From Thermoleophilaceae bacterium (lineage in GTDB: Bacteria > Actinomycetota > Thermoleophilia > Solirubrobacterales > Thermoleophilaceae), in NCBI GenBank assembly GCA_030447905.1, contig JAUJNZ010000006.1, forward strand, positions 7,813 to 71,812: DNA of 64,000 nucleotides, written 5' to 3'. The notes below the pieces were generated by a model. The model was not told the DNA's origin. It did no database searches and was given only the letters and a program-made list of their open reading frames with translations. The position numbers and the translations under genes were made by a program. This document shows positions 1 through 9,104 of this stretch, in pieces (the first letter of the stretch is position 1; the number at the start of each line of letters is the position of its first letter).

Positions 1-837
1 GGCCCGTTGTTCACGGCCTTCACCTACGCGCTCGTGCCGCTGGGCGTGAGCGGGGGGCTGTGGGCCCTCAAGGTGGTGGCCGGGGTGGCGAGCCTCGGCC
101 TCATGGCGATCGTCTGGCGCTGCGCTCAGCGGCTCGGCCGCGATTCCACCGCGGCGGTCGCGTTCGTCGGGCTCAACCCGCTACTGCTCGTCTGGGTCGT
201 CGGGGGGGCGCACAACGATGCTCTGCTGGCGCTGATGGTCGCCGCCGGCGTCTACTTCCTGATAGCCCTCCGCCCACGGCTCGCGGGCGCGACCCTGGCC
301 GCGGCCACCGCGGTCAAGGCAACCGCTGCTCTCCTGGTCCCCTTCGCCGTCTTGGGACAGCGCCGGCGAGTCCCCGCCTTACTCGGACTCGCAGCGGGGG
401 TCCTGCTGGTGTTGGGGATCTCCCTGCTTCTCTTCGGGAGCGAGGGGACCGCGGGGATCGTGTCCTCGCTCGGTTCGGGTCCCTACAGGTCGCCTCAGAG
501 CGTCCCGTACCGGGTCTCCGAACTACTCGGGACCCGCCTCCCGGACTATGTTCAAACCGTGGTCAACGCGAGCGCGGGCGTGGCCGTCGCCCTGCTCCTC
601 TGGCGAGTCTGGCGCGGTAAGGACTGGATCGCGGGCGCGGGATATGCGTTGCTCGCCGTGTTCGTGGCCGCCCTGTGGATGCGCCCATGGTATGTCGCCT
701 GGCTGCTTCCGCTGGCGGCGCTGGGCGAAGCCCGGTGGCTGCGGTGGGGGGCGCTCGGCCTTACGGCGTTCCTGGTCTTGGGCGTGCCGCTGGGGTCCTC
801 GGTCGAGGAGCCCCTGCGACTGTTGCTCTCGGGCTGA
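1..837 (+). CDS. MptB-like GT-C polyprenol-phosphomannose mannosyltransferase, 5' truncated
   Basis: This is the C-terminal 278 residues of a polytopic membrane protein whose start lies before the window. The first codons read GPLFTAF, which matches the YGPxFT segment of GT-C mannosyltransferases. Further on are LNPLLLVWVVGGAHNDAL and GPYRSPQSVPYRV, both typical of the actinobacterial alpha-1,6-mannosyltransferase MptA/MptB (DUF2029-like) group. About six hydrophobic helices are visible. The family uses polyprenol-phosphate mannose on the outer face of the membrane to extend mannan chains. The family call rests on remembered motifs and the acceptor cannot be read from the sequence. The gene ends at TGA and is convergent with the sulfatase-like gene that follows. 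Confidence 0.75.
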   Translation, partial: GPLFTAFTYALVPLGVSGGLWALKVVAGVASLGLMAIVWRCAQRLGRDSTAAVAFVGLNPLLLVWVVGGAHNDALLALMVAAGVYFLIALRPRLAGATLAAATAVKATAALLVPFAVLGQRRRVPALLGLAAGVLLVLGISLLLFGSEGTAGIVSSLGSGPYRSPQSVPYRVSELLGTRLPDYVQTVVNASAGVAVALLLWRVWRGKDWIAGAGYALLAVFVAALWMRPWYVAWLLPLAALGEARWLRWGALGLTAFLVLGVPLGSSVEEPLRLLLSG

Positions 838-888
838 GAGAGGCTGCGCCCCCTAGGCAGGAAGTCCGGGGCGTAGCTCCGACAGCGC

Positions 889-3177
889 CTACCGCCCACC
901 GAAGCGGCCGAGCGATCGCAACACGGGACCGCCCCCGCCGCCCCGGTCGATCTCGAACACCTCGACCCGGTTGGCGCCGGGTCGCAGCGCCGCTTCCGGA
1001 ACGACGACGGACAGGCGCTCGACCCCGCTGTCGCCGACGAAGAAGCTCTCGGCCGTGACGGCGAGTCGCCCGTTGACGGCCACCCCGAGCGCCCGCTTGC
1101 GCGGCTCGCGGCTCTGGATCCGGCCGGTGACGTGAGCCGGGACGACACCGGAACCCGGGTCGACCGCCCGTAGCGCCTCCGGGGCGTCGAGCCGGGCGCG
1201 CGCCGGTGCCGGTTCCCGGGCGACCGACAGCCGGTCGAGCGAGCTTCCGTGCAGCTCCGGGTAAGGGCCGAGCCCAAAGGGGTCGGAGGCGGTGCCGAAG
1301 AGTGCGCGCTTGCGCACGAGCGCTGCCGCCTGCTGTCGCTCGAGCCGTCGGGTGCTCAACGAGACCGGACGGTCGTCGATCCCTCGGCTGATCCGCGAGC
1401 GACGGTCGGCGCCCTGCACCATCGTCACGGTCTCCCGGCGGGCCATGGCGGGATCCATGGCCGAGCGCCCGTCGACCCGCCACGGCAGGCGTGCCCCCAA
1501 CAGGTCGGCGATCGTGGGAACCAGGTCGGTGCTCTGGACGTAGGCGTCACTGACCTCTCCGCCGCGCTGCCGAGGGGCCTTGACGAGGAGAGGGACGGAG
1601 GCCACGTCGGCGAACGTGCGCTTAGTGACAGCCCGGCGATCCTCGCCGGGCTGGAACGTGGCGCCGTGGTCGGCTGTCACCACGATCAGGGCACGGTCGA
1701 AGACGTCCTTGGTACGCAGGCGATCGAGCACGCGCCCCAGCAACCTGTCGGAGAACTCGAGCTGGAGGAGGTGACGCTGGTAGCCCTGCCCCGCAGCGAA
1801 GCGATCGCGTTGCGGCTCGGTGCCGCTCGGAGGCACGAGTCCCTCGATCGTGCCCTCCGGGTCGAGCTCGTAGAGCTTCCCGGAAGGGAGGTGGTGAAAG
1901 GGGGTATGGGGAAACAGCGCGTGTTCGAAGTAGAGGGTCGAGTTGCCTTCCCCGAGCGAGGCGACGAAGCGGTCGAAGCGAGCGGTCCGCCTTCCGCTGC
2001 GCAGGTCCTTGGTGATGTTGGACCGAAGCTCCTGGACGTCCGTCTTCCCGCGTCGGCGGCCACGGCGGTTCTTCGATCCCGCTGGGGACTCGGCGTCATC
2101 CGTGGCCTCTCCTTGTGCGGGAAAGCCCTCTCGATCGGAGGCTGAGGGCAGGGCCGATCGCCATCGCGCGGGGACCACGAGGCGCCCGAAGACGACGGCG
2201 AGCTCGGCGGCGAGGGAGCGTGTACGCCCCTGGGCCCGGCCCCGACCGCCTCGCGACGAGCAGAGGTCGTCGGGGCAGAGACCGGTCGCCTCTTCGAACA
2301 CGGCCATGCGGTAGGAGCCGCCCAGCAGGGTGAACAGGTTCCGCGGATGGTCGGCGGCGATCGGTAGCTCGCCGGGACGGGGCTGGCGCCCGGTGAGCAG
2401 GGCGGGCACGGCCTTGCTCGAGCGGTCGTGTACGCCGGTGGCGTTCCGAAACCAGGTACCCGAACGCGCCAGTGCGGCGAAGTTCGGGTAACGCGCGGAG
2501 TCGAGCTCTCCGCGGTCGTCGAGCAGCGAGGTGAGCGGAAGCTCGTCGAACACGATCATCACCACCGGAGCCTGCGCGCCGACGGAGGCGCGAGCCTCGG
2601 ACCCGTGGCCGAGCACGATCCCCGAGACGGGGGAGACGAGCAGGAACAGGACGAGGAGGACGAGCGGCGCGGGCGCCAGCACGGTGAGCAGCGACCGCAG
2701 GCCCGCGACGCGCGCGTAGGCGAGCGCGCCCGCCGCCCCCATGGCCACGGCCACCAGGGCGAGTCCGAGGCCGCCGTCGGGGGCTAACCGCCCGAGGAGC
2801 TCGAGCGCGAGCAGGGCGACGAACCCCCCGAGGAAGGTGAGGGCGAGCCCCCATCGCAGGCGCCGGTCGATCAGGCCGGCGAGGAGCGCGAGCACGAGCA
2901 GCAGCGCCGGTGGGAGCAGAACCACCGAAAGCGCGGTGAGCACCACCTCCCGGGCCCCCGCGCCGCGCGTGGTGAAGAACTCGGGAGTGCTCCCCAGTCG
3001 CTCGAAGAGCGGTCCAGCGACGGCAAGCGCAGAGAGGACCGTCAGGTGGAGGAAGGCGAGGAGGGGCCTCTGGAGGCCGAAGTCGCCGTGCGGCCCCAAG
3101 ACTTCGCCCACCACCCGTCGGCCGCGCCTGCGGCGTGGAGCGGCTTGCGAGGCGGCGGGTTCGCTCACGTGGGGCAT
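889..3177 (-). CDS. membrane-anchored sulfatase/phosphotransferase-like protein (paralogue 1)
   Basis: A 762-aa protein of the alkaline-phosphatase superfamily. About five membrane helices occupy residues 37-190. The extracytoplasmic catalytic domain then begins with PVVMIVFDELP (204-214), which supplies the first metal-binding Asp. The nucleophile region is HDRSSKAVPALLTG (250-263), with Ser where sulfatases have the formylglycine Cys/Ser in CxPSR. A late metal site is TADHG (501-505). The lack of CxPxR suggests a phosphoglycerol-transferase/LtaS-like or phosphodiesterase chemistry rather than a classical arylsulfatase; that is inference. The ATG at 3177 was chosen because translation upstream is low-complexity and the paralogue at 5334 begins at the same relative point. 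A 207-bp gap separates it from the divergent AftB-like gene. Confidence 0.85.
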   Translation of the reverse strand: MPHVSEPAASQAAPRRRRGRRVVGEVLGPHGDFGLQRPLLAFLHLTVLSALAVAGPLFERLGSTPEFFTTRGAGAREVVLTALSVVLLPPALLLVLALLAGLIDRRLRWGLALTFLGGFVALLALELLGRLAPDGGLGLALVAVAMGAAGALAYARVAGLRSLLTVLAPAPLVLLVLFLLVSPVSGIVLGHGSEARASVGAQAPVVMIVFDELPLTSLLDDRGELDSARYPNFAALARSGTWFRNATGVHDRSSKAVPALLTGRQPRPGELPIAADHPRNLFTLLGGSYRMAVFEEATGLCPDDLCSSRGGRGRAQGRTRSLAAELAVVFGRLVVPARWRSALPSASDREGFPAQGEATDDAESPAGSKNRRGRRRGKTDVQELRSNITKDLRSGRRTARFDRFVASLGEGNSTLYFEHALFPHTPFHHLPSGKLYELDPEGTIEGLVPPSGTEPQRDRFAAGQGYQRHLLQLEFSDRLLGRVLDRLRTKDVFDRALIVVTADHGATFQPGEDRRAVTKRTFADVASVPLLVKAPRQRGGEVSDAYVQSTDLVPTIADLLGARLPWRVDGRSAMDPAMARRETVTMVQGADRRSRISRGIDDRPVSLSTRRLERQQAAALVRKRALFGTASDPFGLGPYPELHGSSLDRLSVAREPAPARARLDAPEALRAVDPGSGVVPAHVTGRIQSREPRKRALGVAVNGRLAVTAESFFVGDSGVERLSVVVPEAALRPGANRVEVFEIDRGGGGGPVLRSLGRFGGR

Positions 3178-3384
3178 CCTGGGGAAGGAGGGCGCGGCCC
3201 AGGGCGTACGTCGAAAACCGGGCGCCGAACGGCGAGGGCGAAGAGCGAAGACGTATAGCAGGCGCGAGACGCTATGCAGCTTGGCTAGGCCCTGTCCTGG
3301 CGCGAGTAGGCTTTCCGCCCGCTCCCCCGCGCGCCGCACGCCGCGCTGCGGCCGGCCGGCAGTGCCCTGCGTCCGACGCTCTCC

Positions 3385-5322
3385 TTGTCAGCAGCGAGCC
3401 CCCCCACAGAGACTCCTCCGCTACCGCACGGGGGCGAGCTCGCGCCGGGTACCCCACGTCGACGCGCGCTGGGGGGGCCTCCGCCGCGCCTTCAGTGGCC
3501 GCGCCTGCCGTGGCAGGGCGCCTACCGCCTGCTGCCGTTCGTGCCGGTGGGGCTGTTCGCGGTGCTCGCCTGGTCGCGGCTGTGGAGCAGCGAAGACGCC
3601 TTCATCTACTACCGGGTCGTCGACCAGCTACTGGCCGGCAACGGACCGGTGTTCAACGTCGGCGAGCGGGTCGAGGCCTACACCGGGCCGCTCTGGCTCG
3701 GAGTGCTGGCGGTCGCCCGGGCGGTGGCGCCCGCGGGCGTCGCTCTCGAATGGGTGTCGGTCGCGATCGGACTCGCGCTGTCGGTGGGCGGGCTGCTCGC
3801 GGCCGTGCTCGCGGCTCGGCGGCTGTGGTCGCCGACATTTGGGGCGAAAGCCCGTTCCGGCGCGCTCCTGCTCCCGCTCGGCGCTCTGGTCGTCGCCGCA
3901 CTCCCTCCGTTCTGGGACTACGCGACCTCCGGCCTCGAGACCGGCCTCGTCTTCGCCTGGCTGGGAGGGTCCTTCCTCGGACTCGTCGCCCTTGGATCAC
4001 CCTCCCGCGGCGAAAGGAGACATCCCGGCCGGACGCGCTACGGGCTCGCGGTGGTGCTCGGGCTCGGGCCGCTCGTGCGACCCGACCTCACGATCTTCGC
4101 GGCGGCGTTTCTCGTCGTATTGGCGATCCTCGAGCGTCCGGTGTCGCCGGGGCGAGCGCTGCGACTCCTCGCGAGCGCCGCGGCGATCCCGCTCGTCTAC
4201 CAGCTCTTTCGCATGGGCTACTTCGGCAGCCTCGTCCCCAGCACGGCTCTGGCCAAGGAGGCCGGTGCCGCCTACTGGAGCCGGGGATGGAGCTACCTCG
4301 TCAACCTGTTCGGCCCCTACGCGCTGTGGCTGCCGGTCGCGGCGCTGCTCGGTTGGGCGGCAGCGTCCGCTCGCGGCCTCTGGCGGGACTCCGAGCGCGA
4401 GCGGGCGCTGCTCGTGGCCGTGCCGATCGCCGCCGGCTTCCTTCAGGCCCTCTACGTCGTGCGGCTCGGCGGTGACTACATGCATGCCCGCATGCTCCTT
4501 CCCGGCCTGTTCGCGGTGCTCATGCCGGTGGCCGTCGTGATCGCGAAGCGCTGGTGGCCGACCGCCTTGCTCGCGGCCGTCATCGTGCCGTGGGCGGTCG
4601 TCGCCGCGTTTGCGCTGCGGGCACCCGCCGAGGACCCCAAGGACCCGACCGCCCTCAAGGTCTACGACCAGCGCCGCCGCTACGCCGAGCCCTGGGGCTA
4701 CCGGGACATGGTCACGCTCGGCGATTTCGCGGCTGTAGTGACCCAGCGGCCGGGGCTCCACGTCCGCCAGGGCCGCGAGCTTGCCGCCCTTGCCGAGTCG
4801 AGGCGCGTGGTGGTGCTCGGATTGACCCCGGACCGCCGACGCTTCAGCCGGGCATCGCCCCACCCGGTCCCGCTCGAGGGGGTCGCGCCGCGGCCGGAAG
4901 CGGGCTCTCCGGTGGTCGTGCGGACGGGGTCGATCGGGCGTGTCGGCCTCGGCGCGGGACCCCGGGTGCACATCGTGGACCGCTTCGGCCTCGCCGACCC
5001 GCTGGCCGCGCGCCTGCGCCTGCCCCCACAGCGTCCGGCTCAGCCCGGCCATGAGAAGAGCCTCCCAGGGGAGTGGGTGCTGGCCCGCTTCGCCGTACCC
5101 ACCACCGAGGCCGGAAGGCGGAAGCTGGCCACCAACCCCAACGTACAGGCCGCGCGGCGCGCGCTCGCCTGTCCGCCGCTGCGCGAGCTGAGTGCCGTGA
5201 CGACGGCTCCTCTGGACGCCGGCCGCTTCATCGACAACATCGGCTACGCGGTCCGCGAGCGGTCGCTGCGGTTCGCCGCCGAGCCGCCGTTGGCGGAGCG
5301 GGAGCTCTGCGCGCGCCGGTAG
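3385..5322 (+). CDS. AftB-like GT-C arabinofuranosyl-type transferase
   Basis: A 645-aa polytopic membrane protein with about ten hydrophobic segments in the first 420 residues and a soluble C-terminal domain of about 220. Near the N-terminus, SSEDAFIYYR followed by VFNVGERVEAYTGPLW matches the first-loop signature of the mycobacterial terminal arabinofuranosyltransferase AftB and its relatives, which place the catalytic acidic pair there. These enzymes move sugars from decaprenyl-phosphate donors to cell-wall glycans on the outside of the membrane. The start is TTG at 3385; no ATG or GTG precedes the first helix. It lies between two paralogous sulfatase-like genes, divergent from one and convergent with the other (11 bp), which suggests a shared envelope-polymer pathway. 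Donor and acceptor are unknown. Confidence 0.75.
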   Translation: MSAASPPTETPPLPHGGELAPGTPRRRALGGPPPRLQWPRLPWQGAYRLLPFVPVGLFAVLAWSRLWSSEDAFIYYRVVDQLLAGNGPVFNVGERVEAYTGPLWLGVLAVARAVAPAGVALEWVSVAIGLALSVGGLLAAVLAARRLWSPTFGAKARSGALLLPLGALVVAALPPFWDYATSGLETGLVFAWLGGSFLGLVALGSPSRGERRHPGRTRYGLAVVLGLGPLVRPDLTIFAAAFLVVLAILERPVSPGRALRLLASAAAIPLVYQLFRMGYFGSLVPSTALAKEAGAAYWSRGWSYLVNLFGPYALWLPVAALLGWAAASARGLWRDSERERALLVAVPIAAGFLQALYVVRLGGDYMHARMLLPGLFAVLMPVAVVIAKRWWPTALLAAVIVPWAVVAAFALRAPAEDPKDPTALKVYDQRRRYAEPWGYRDMVTLGDFAAVVTQRPGLHVRQGRELAALAESRRVVVLGLTPDRRRFSRASPHPVPLEGVAPRPEAGSPVVVRTGSIGRVGLGAGPRVHIVDRFGLADPLAARLRLPPQRPAQPGHEKSLPGEWVLARFAVPTTEAGRRKLATNPNVQAARRALACPPLRELSAVTTAPLDAGRFIDNIGYAVRERSLRFAAEPPLAERELCARR

Positions 5323-5333
5323 GTGCGTGCGGT

Positions 5334-7604
5334 TCAGGCCCCGGCGCGCGCCCCGAAGCGGCCCAGCGACCGCAGCCCGCCGCCCCCGATCTCCAGTACC
5401 TCGACCTCGTTTGCGCCGCGGCGGTACGCCGAGGCGGGCACCAGGCCGGAGAGCAGCTCGACCCCCTCGTCTGCCAGGAAGAAGGTCTCGCCGACGGCGG
5501 CGATGCGGCCGTTGACCGCATACGCGAGCGCGCGCTTGCGCGGCGCAGCGCTGCGGACCCGCCCGGTGAGCTGGGCGGGGACGAAGCCCGAGGCCGGGTC
5601 GACCGCCGCGAGCTCGTCCGGCGCGTCGAGCTCGGCCCGCGCGGACGCCGGCCCGCGCACGATGGCGAGGTCGTCGAGCGCGCGCCCCCGCAGCTCGGAG
5701 CGCGGGCCGAGCGAGAAAGGATCGGCTCGCGGGCCGAAGAGGGCGAGCTTGCGTGCGAGCGACGCCCGCTGTTGGCGCTCGAGCGCGCCCGTGGTGACGG
5801 AGACCGGGCGGTCCCGGGCGCCGCGGCTGATGCGAGCGCGGCGCTCGGCGCCCTGGATCATGCTGACGCTGCTCGGCCGCCCCGCCCGGGGCTCGAGGGC
5901 CGAGCGCCCGTCGAGGCGCCACGGCAGCCGGACGCCGAGCACATCGGCGATCGTCGGGACGATGTCGGTGGTCTGGACGTAGGCTTCGATCCTTCGCGCC
6001 TCGTCCTGGTCGGGCTCCTTGACGAGCAGCGGTACGGAGGCGATGTCGGCGAACGTCCGCTCGGTGACGGCGCGGCGATCGTCACCGGCCCTGAAGACCG
6101 CCCCGTGGTCGGCGGTGACGACGATCAGGGCGCGGTCGAAGTGCTGCTGCTCGCGCAGGCGATCGAGCACCCGACCCAGCAGCCGGTCGGTGTAGCCGAC
6201 CTGGAGCAGGTGGCGCGCGTAGGCCTGGGAGGCGGCGAAGCGGTCGCGCAGGGGCTCGGTGCCACTCGGCGGGACGAGCCCCTCGATCGCGTCCTGGTGA
6301 TCGCGCAGGTAGCGAGGACCCGACGGCAGGTGCTCGAAGGGGGCGTGCGGGAAGAAGGCGTGCTCGAAGAAGAGCGCCCGTCGATCGTCCCCGGAGCCAA
6401 GCGAGCCGACGAACCGGTCAAAGCGCCCGGCGCGCCCGCCGCGCAGGCCCCGCGTGAGCCCGCGAGCGAGGTCGCTCACCCCCTTGCCGCTGGTCTCGGA
6501 TCGCTCGCCGCGCGCGTCGCCCTCGGCCTCCGCGGCCAGATCGGCCCCGGCGAAGCCCTCCCATCCCTCGGAGACCGAGGGCAGCCTCGCGCCCAGCTCG
6601 TCCGGCAGCGCGACGTGGCCGAAGACCACGGCGAGGTCGGAGGCCAGCGAGCGCGTGCGCCGTCCGAGGCCTCCTTCGCGGCTTCCCTGGCGGCAGAGGT
6701 CGTCGGGGCAGACGCTCGTCGCCTCCTCGAAGACGTTCATCCGGTAGGAGCCGCCGAGCAGGGTAAACAGGCTGCGGGGGTGATCGGCGGCGATCGGCAG
6801 GCTTCCGGGGCGCGGGCGCCGGCCGGTGAGCACTGCGGGCACCGCCTTGCTGGTGCGGTCGTGGACGCCGGTGGCGTTCGGAAACCAGCTCGACTTGCGC
6901 GCGAGGCTCGCGAAGCTCGGGTAGCGCCGAGCGTCGATCTCACCCCGCGCGTCGAGCAGCGAGGTCAGCGGGAGCTCGTCGAAGACGATGAAGACGACCG
7001 GGGCGCTGGCGGTGACGCCGCCCGCCCGGGCACTCGACTCGGTGGCGAACACGAGTCTCGCCACCGGCGAGGCGACGAGAAAGAGGGCGAGGAAGACGAG
7101 CGGGGCGGGGGCGAGCGCGGTCAGGAACGTCCGCAGCCCACGCGCGCGCCCGTACGCAACCGCGGCGGCCGCCCCGGCGAGGGCGGCGATGACCAGGGGT
7201 ACGGCCGCTCCTAGATCGTCGATCCGCTTGAGCACCTGCACCGCCAGGATCGCCGCGAGCCCGGCGAGGAAGACCAGATGGAGCGGTCGGCGAAGGCCGG
7301 GGTGCGCTGCCCCGGCGAGTAGCTCCATGGCCAGCAGAGCCGCCGGCGGAGCCAGTGCCAGCGCGAGCCCGAACCCGACGATCTCAAGGCCTTCGGAGCC
7401 GCGCGTCGCGAAGAACTCGGCGTTGCGCCCGAGCAGGTCGAAGAGCGGCTGGGCGACCGCAAAGCCCCAGAGTGCCCCCAGGTGGAGAAAGGCGACGAGC
7501 ACTTCGCGCCCGGTCGGCCGGCGACGACCGCTCCGGGTCGCCGAGGCTCGCCCGGCGGCTGGCTCCTCGCCGCGCGGCGCGCGCGCGGTCGCCGGAGCGC
7601 TCAC
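5334..7604 (-). CDS. membrane-anchored sulfatase/phosphotransferase-like protein (paralogue 2)
   Basis: A 756-aa paralogue of the protein at 889-3177, with the same layout: a basic Ala/Arg-rich N-tail, about five membrane helices, then an alkaline-phosphatase-fold domain starting APVVFIVFDELP. The nucleophile segment is HDRTSKAVPAVLTG, with Thr where paralogue 1 has Ser, and again no CxPxR. The late metal motif TADHG is kept, as is the FEHAFFPHAPFEHLPSG stretch. The start is GTG at 7604, which overlaps the stop of the upstream methyltransferase by 4 bp (GTGA), so translational coupling is likely. The open frame continues far upstream, but that part is a shadow of the methyltransferase gene. 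The coupling puts this copy in the microprotein-methyltransferase cassette. Confidence 0.85.
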   Translation of the reverse strand: MSAPATARAPRGEEPAAGRASATRSGRRRPTGREVLVAFLHLGALWGFAVAQPLFDLLGRNAEFFATRGSEGLEIVGFGLALALAPPAALLAMELLAGAAHPGLRRPLHLVFLAGLAAILAVQVLKRIDDLGAAVPLVIAALAGAAAAVAYGRARGLRTFLTALAPAPLVFLALFLVASPVARLVFATESSARAGGVTASAPVVFIVFDELPLTSLLDARGEIDARRYPSFASLARKSSWFPNATGVHDRTSKAVPAVLTGRRPRPGSLPIAADHPRSLFTLLGGSYRMNVFEEATSVCPDDLCRQGSREGGLGRRTRSLASDLAVVFGHVALPDELGARLPSVSEGWEGFAGADLAAEAEGDARGERSETSGKGVSDLARGLTRGLRGGRAGRFDRFVGSLGSGDDRRALFFEHAFFPHAPFEHLPSGPRYLRDHQDAIEGLVPPSGTEPLRDRFAASQAYARHLLQVGYTDRLLGRVLDRLREQQHFDRALIVVTADHGAVFRAGDDRRAVTERTFADIASVPLLVKEPDQDEARRIEAYVQTTDIVPTIADVLGVRLPWRLDGRSALEPRAGRPSSVSMIQGAERRARISRGARDRPVSVTTGALERQQRASLARKLALFGPRADPFSLGPRSELRGRALDDLAIVRGPASARAELDAPDELAAVDPASGFVPAQLTGRVRSAAPRKRALAYAVNGRIAAVGETFFLADEGVELLSGLVPASAYRRGANEVEVLEIGGGGLRSLGRFGARAGA

Positions 7605-9076
7605 CGCCCGAGCGCGGTGTGGCCGTTGCCGCCGGCTGGACCCGCTCCGCGCGGCCGCGCGAAGTACAGGACGCGAGTCCCGGAGGAGAGGCGCTCGGAG
7701 CGCTCGACCTCGAACGCCTCGTCGAGGCAGCGCTCGAAGAACTCGCGGTCGTAGTCGAGGTGGGTCCCGGACCGCTTGGCCGCGAGCAGCTGCTCGACCT
7801 TCGGATCCTCGCGCGTCGGAAACTCGATCACGAGCGCCGCCCCGAGCGAGCGCAGCCAGTCGACGACCTCGCGGATCGGCACGTTGCCGGCGATCGAGAC
7901 GTGGTGGACCAGCGCCAGGCACAGCACGAGGTCCGGTCGTCCGCGGTCGAGCGCCGCCTTGCGCTCGACCCCGCGCCAGCCGAGCGCCGGCGACGGATCG
8001 GTGAGGTTCACGGTCAGTGGCAGGATCCGCCGATCGTCGGCGTCGCGCAGCGAGCGGTAGAGGTGCTCGATCGCTCCCTGGTCGCCGTCCATGGCGACGA
8101 CGTAGCCCGCACCCGCGTCGGCCGTGAGACGGGAGTGGCGCCCGTCGTTGGCACCGAGGTCCCAGACCAGACCCCACGGGCGCGAGCCCGCGACCTCGCG
8201 CACGAACCGGTCCTTCTCCTCGGTGTCGCGGTCGGTGTAGTGGGCGCGGTCGCCGTAGTCGGTCCACACGCCACTCGGCGGGCTCCACTCGAGCCGGCCG
8301 ACGAGCTTTCGAAGCTTCGAGACGTTGGCCCTGATCAGCTCCTTGTTGAAGCCGGCTTGGCTCAGCTCCCGCTTGACCTGGCGCGGGCGCTCGCCGTGGC
8401 GGCGCTCGAGGCGTGCGTGCAGGCGGACATGGGTGAGGACACCGCGGCGCAGCACGTCGCGCGCGGACGTGACCGCGCTCATCTGCGTCGGGGTGATTCC
8501 GTCGATCGCCCCGCGGAGCCAGGCGTGAGGGGCGAGACCCTTGTAGGCCTGGAGCATGAGCGGATAGAGGAAGAGCATGCAGAACTGCCGGTAGCCGATC
8601 CACGGCTCTCCCTCGGGCAGGCGCTCGAACGAGCCGACGTCGACGAACGTCGCCTGGGCGCCCCGGAACTGCACGTTGTAGGGCGAGGAGTCCTTGAGGA
8701 TCAGGTCCTCGTCGAGGCCGGCGAGCAGCAGGTCGAGTTGGAGCAGCGCCGCATCCCGGAGCATCCCGAACGGCCACTCGTACGGATAGGAGACGAACGG
8801 GATCTTCTCGTGCCTGAGGAGCCCCGCGACCTCTTCGGTGCGCAGGGCGGGAATGCTCTCGCGTACAGCATCGACGCGCTCCGTGGCGACGAGCCGCCCG
8901 TCGCCGGTGAAGCGCTCGAACAGGTGGCTTGCGGCGAGCGCCTCGAAGTCCTCGAGGCCCTGCGTGGAGAGCGCGCGCAAGACGCTCTCGTCGGTGTAGA
9001 GGACGGTAGAGTCGGCGTCGCGAAACGAGCCCGGCTCGAGGCGCACGCGCTCGCCCGCTCCGATCTCGAAGCTCAT
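7601..9076 (-). CDS. two-domain SAM-dependent methyltransferase of an envelope cassette
   Basis: A 491-aa cytosolic protein. The C-terminal half is a class I methyltransferase: motif I VWDLGANDGRHS (304-315), an acidic motif II at VVAMDGD (326-332) and a motif IV-like PDLVLCLALVHH. The N-terminal 240 residues are unusual: LILKDSSPYNVQF (125-137) followed by FVDVGSF (144-150) resembles the catalytic-loop and DFG elements of aminoglycoside-phosphotransferase-like kinases, then W..YRQFCMLFLYPL. Proteins of this build are often labelled NoeA-like nodulation methyltransferases. The kinase comparison is inference. It starts at ATG 9076, 28 bp after the microprotein stop, and its stop overlaps the start of paralogue 2 by 4 bp. 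The substrate is unknown; the partners suggest a surface-polymer precursor. Confidence 0.8.
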   Translation of the reverse strand: MSFEIGAGERVRLEPGSFRDADSTVLYTDESVLRALSTQGLEDFEALAASHLFERFTGDGRLVATERVDAVRESIPALRTEEVAGLLRHEKIPFVSYPYEWPFGMLRDAALLQLDLLLAGLDEDLILKDSSPYNVQFRGAQATFVDVGSFERLPEGEPWIGYRQFCMLFLYPLMLQAYKGLAPHAWLRGAIDGITPTQMSAVTSARDVLRRGVLTHVRLHARLERRHGERPRQVKRELSQAGFNKELIRANVSKLRKLVGRLEWSPPSGVWTDYGDRAHYTDRDTEEKDRFVREVAGSRPWGLVWDLGANDGRHSRLTADAGAGYVVAMDGDQGAIEHLYRSLRDADDRRILPLTVNLTDPSPALGWRGVERKAALDRGRPDLVLCLALVHHVSIAGNVPIREVVDWLRSLGAALVIEFPTREDPKVEQLLAAKRSGTHLDYDREFFERCLDEAFEVERSERLSSGTRVLYFARPRGAGPAGGNGHTALGR

Positions 9077-9104
9077 GGTCGGCTCACCCGAAGGCGAGCG
9101 GGGG

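Noticed and set aside
3997-5922. Long open frames on the opposite strand of the GT-C gene and many similar ones across the window
   Set aside because: In DNA this GC-rich, antisense frames stay open by codon bias. Their translations are Arg/Pro/Ala-rich, lack family motifs and overlap strongly supported genes.
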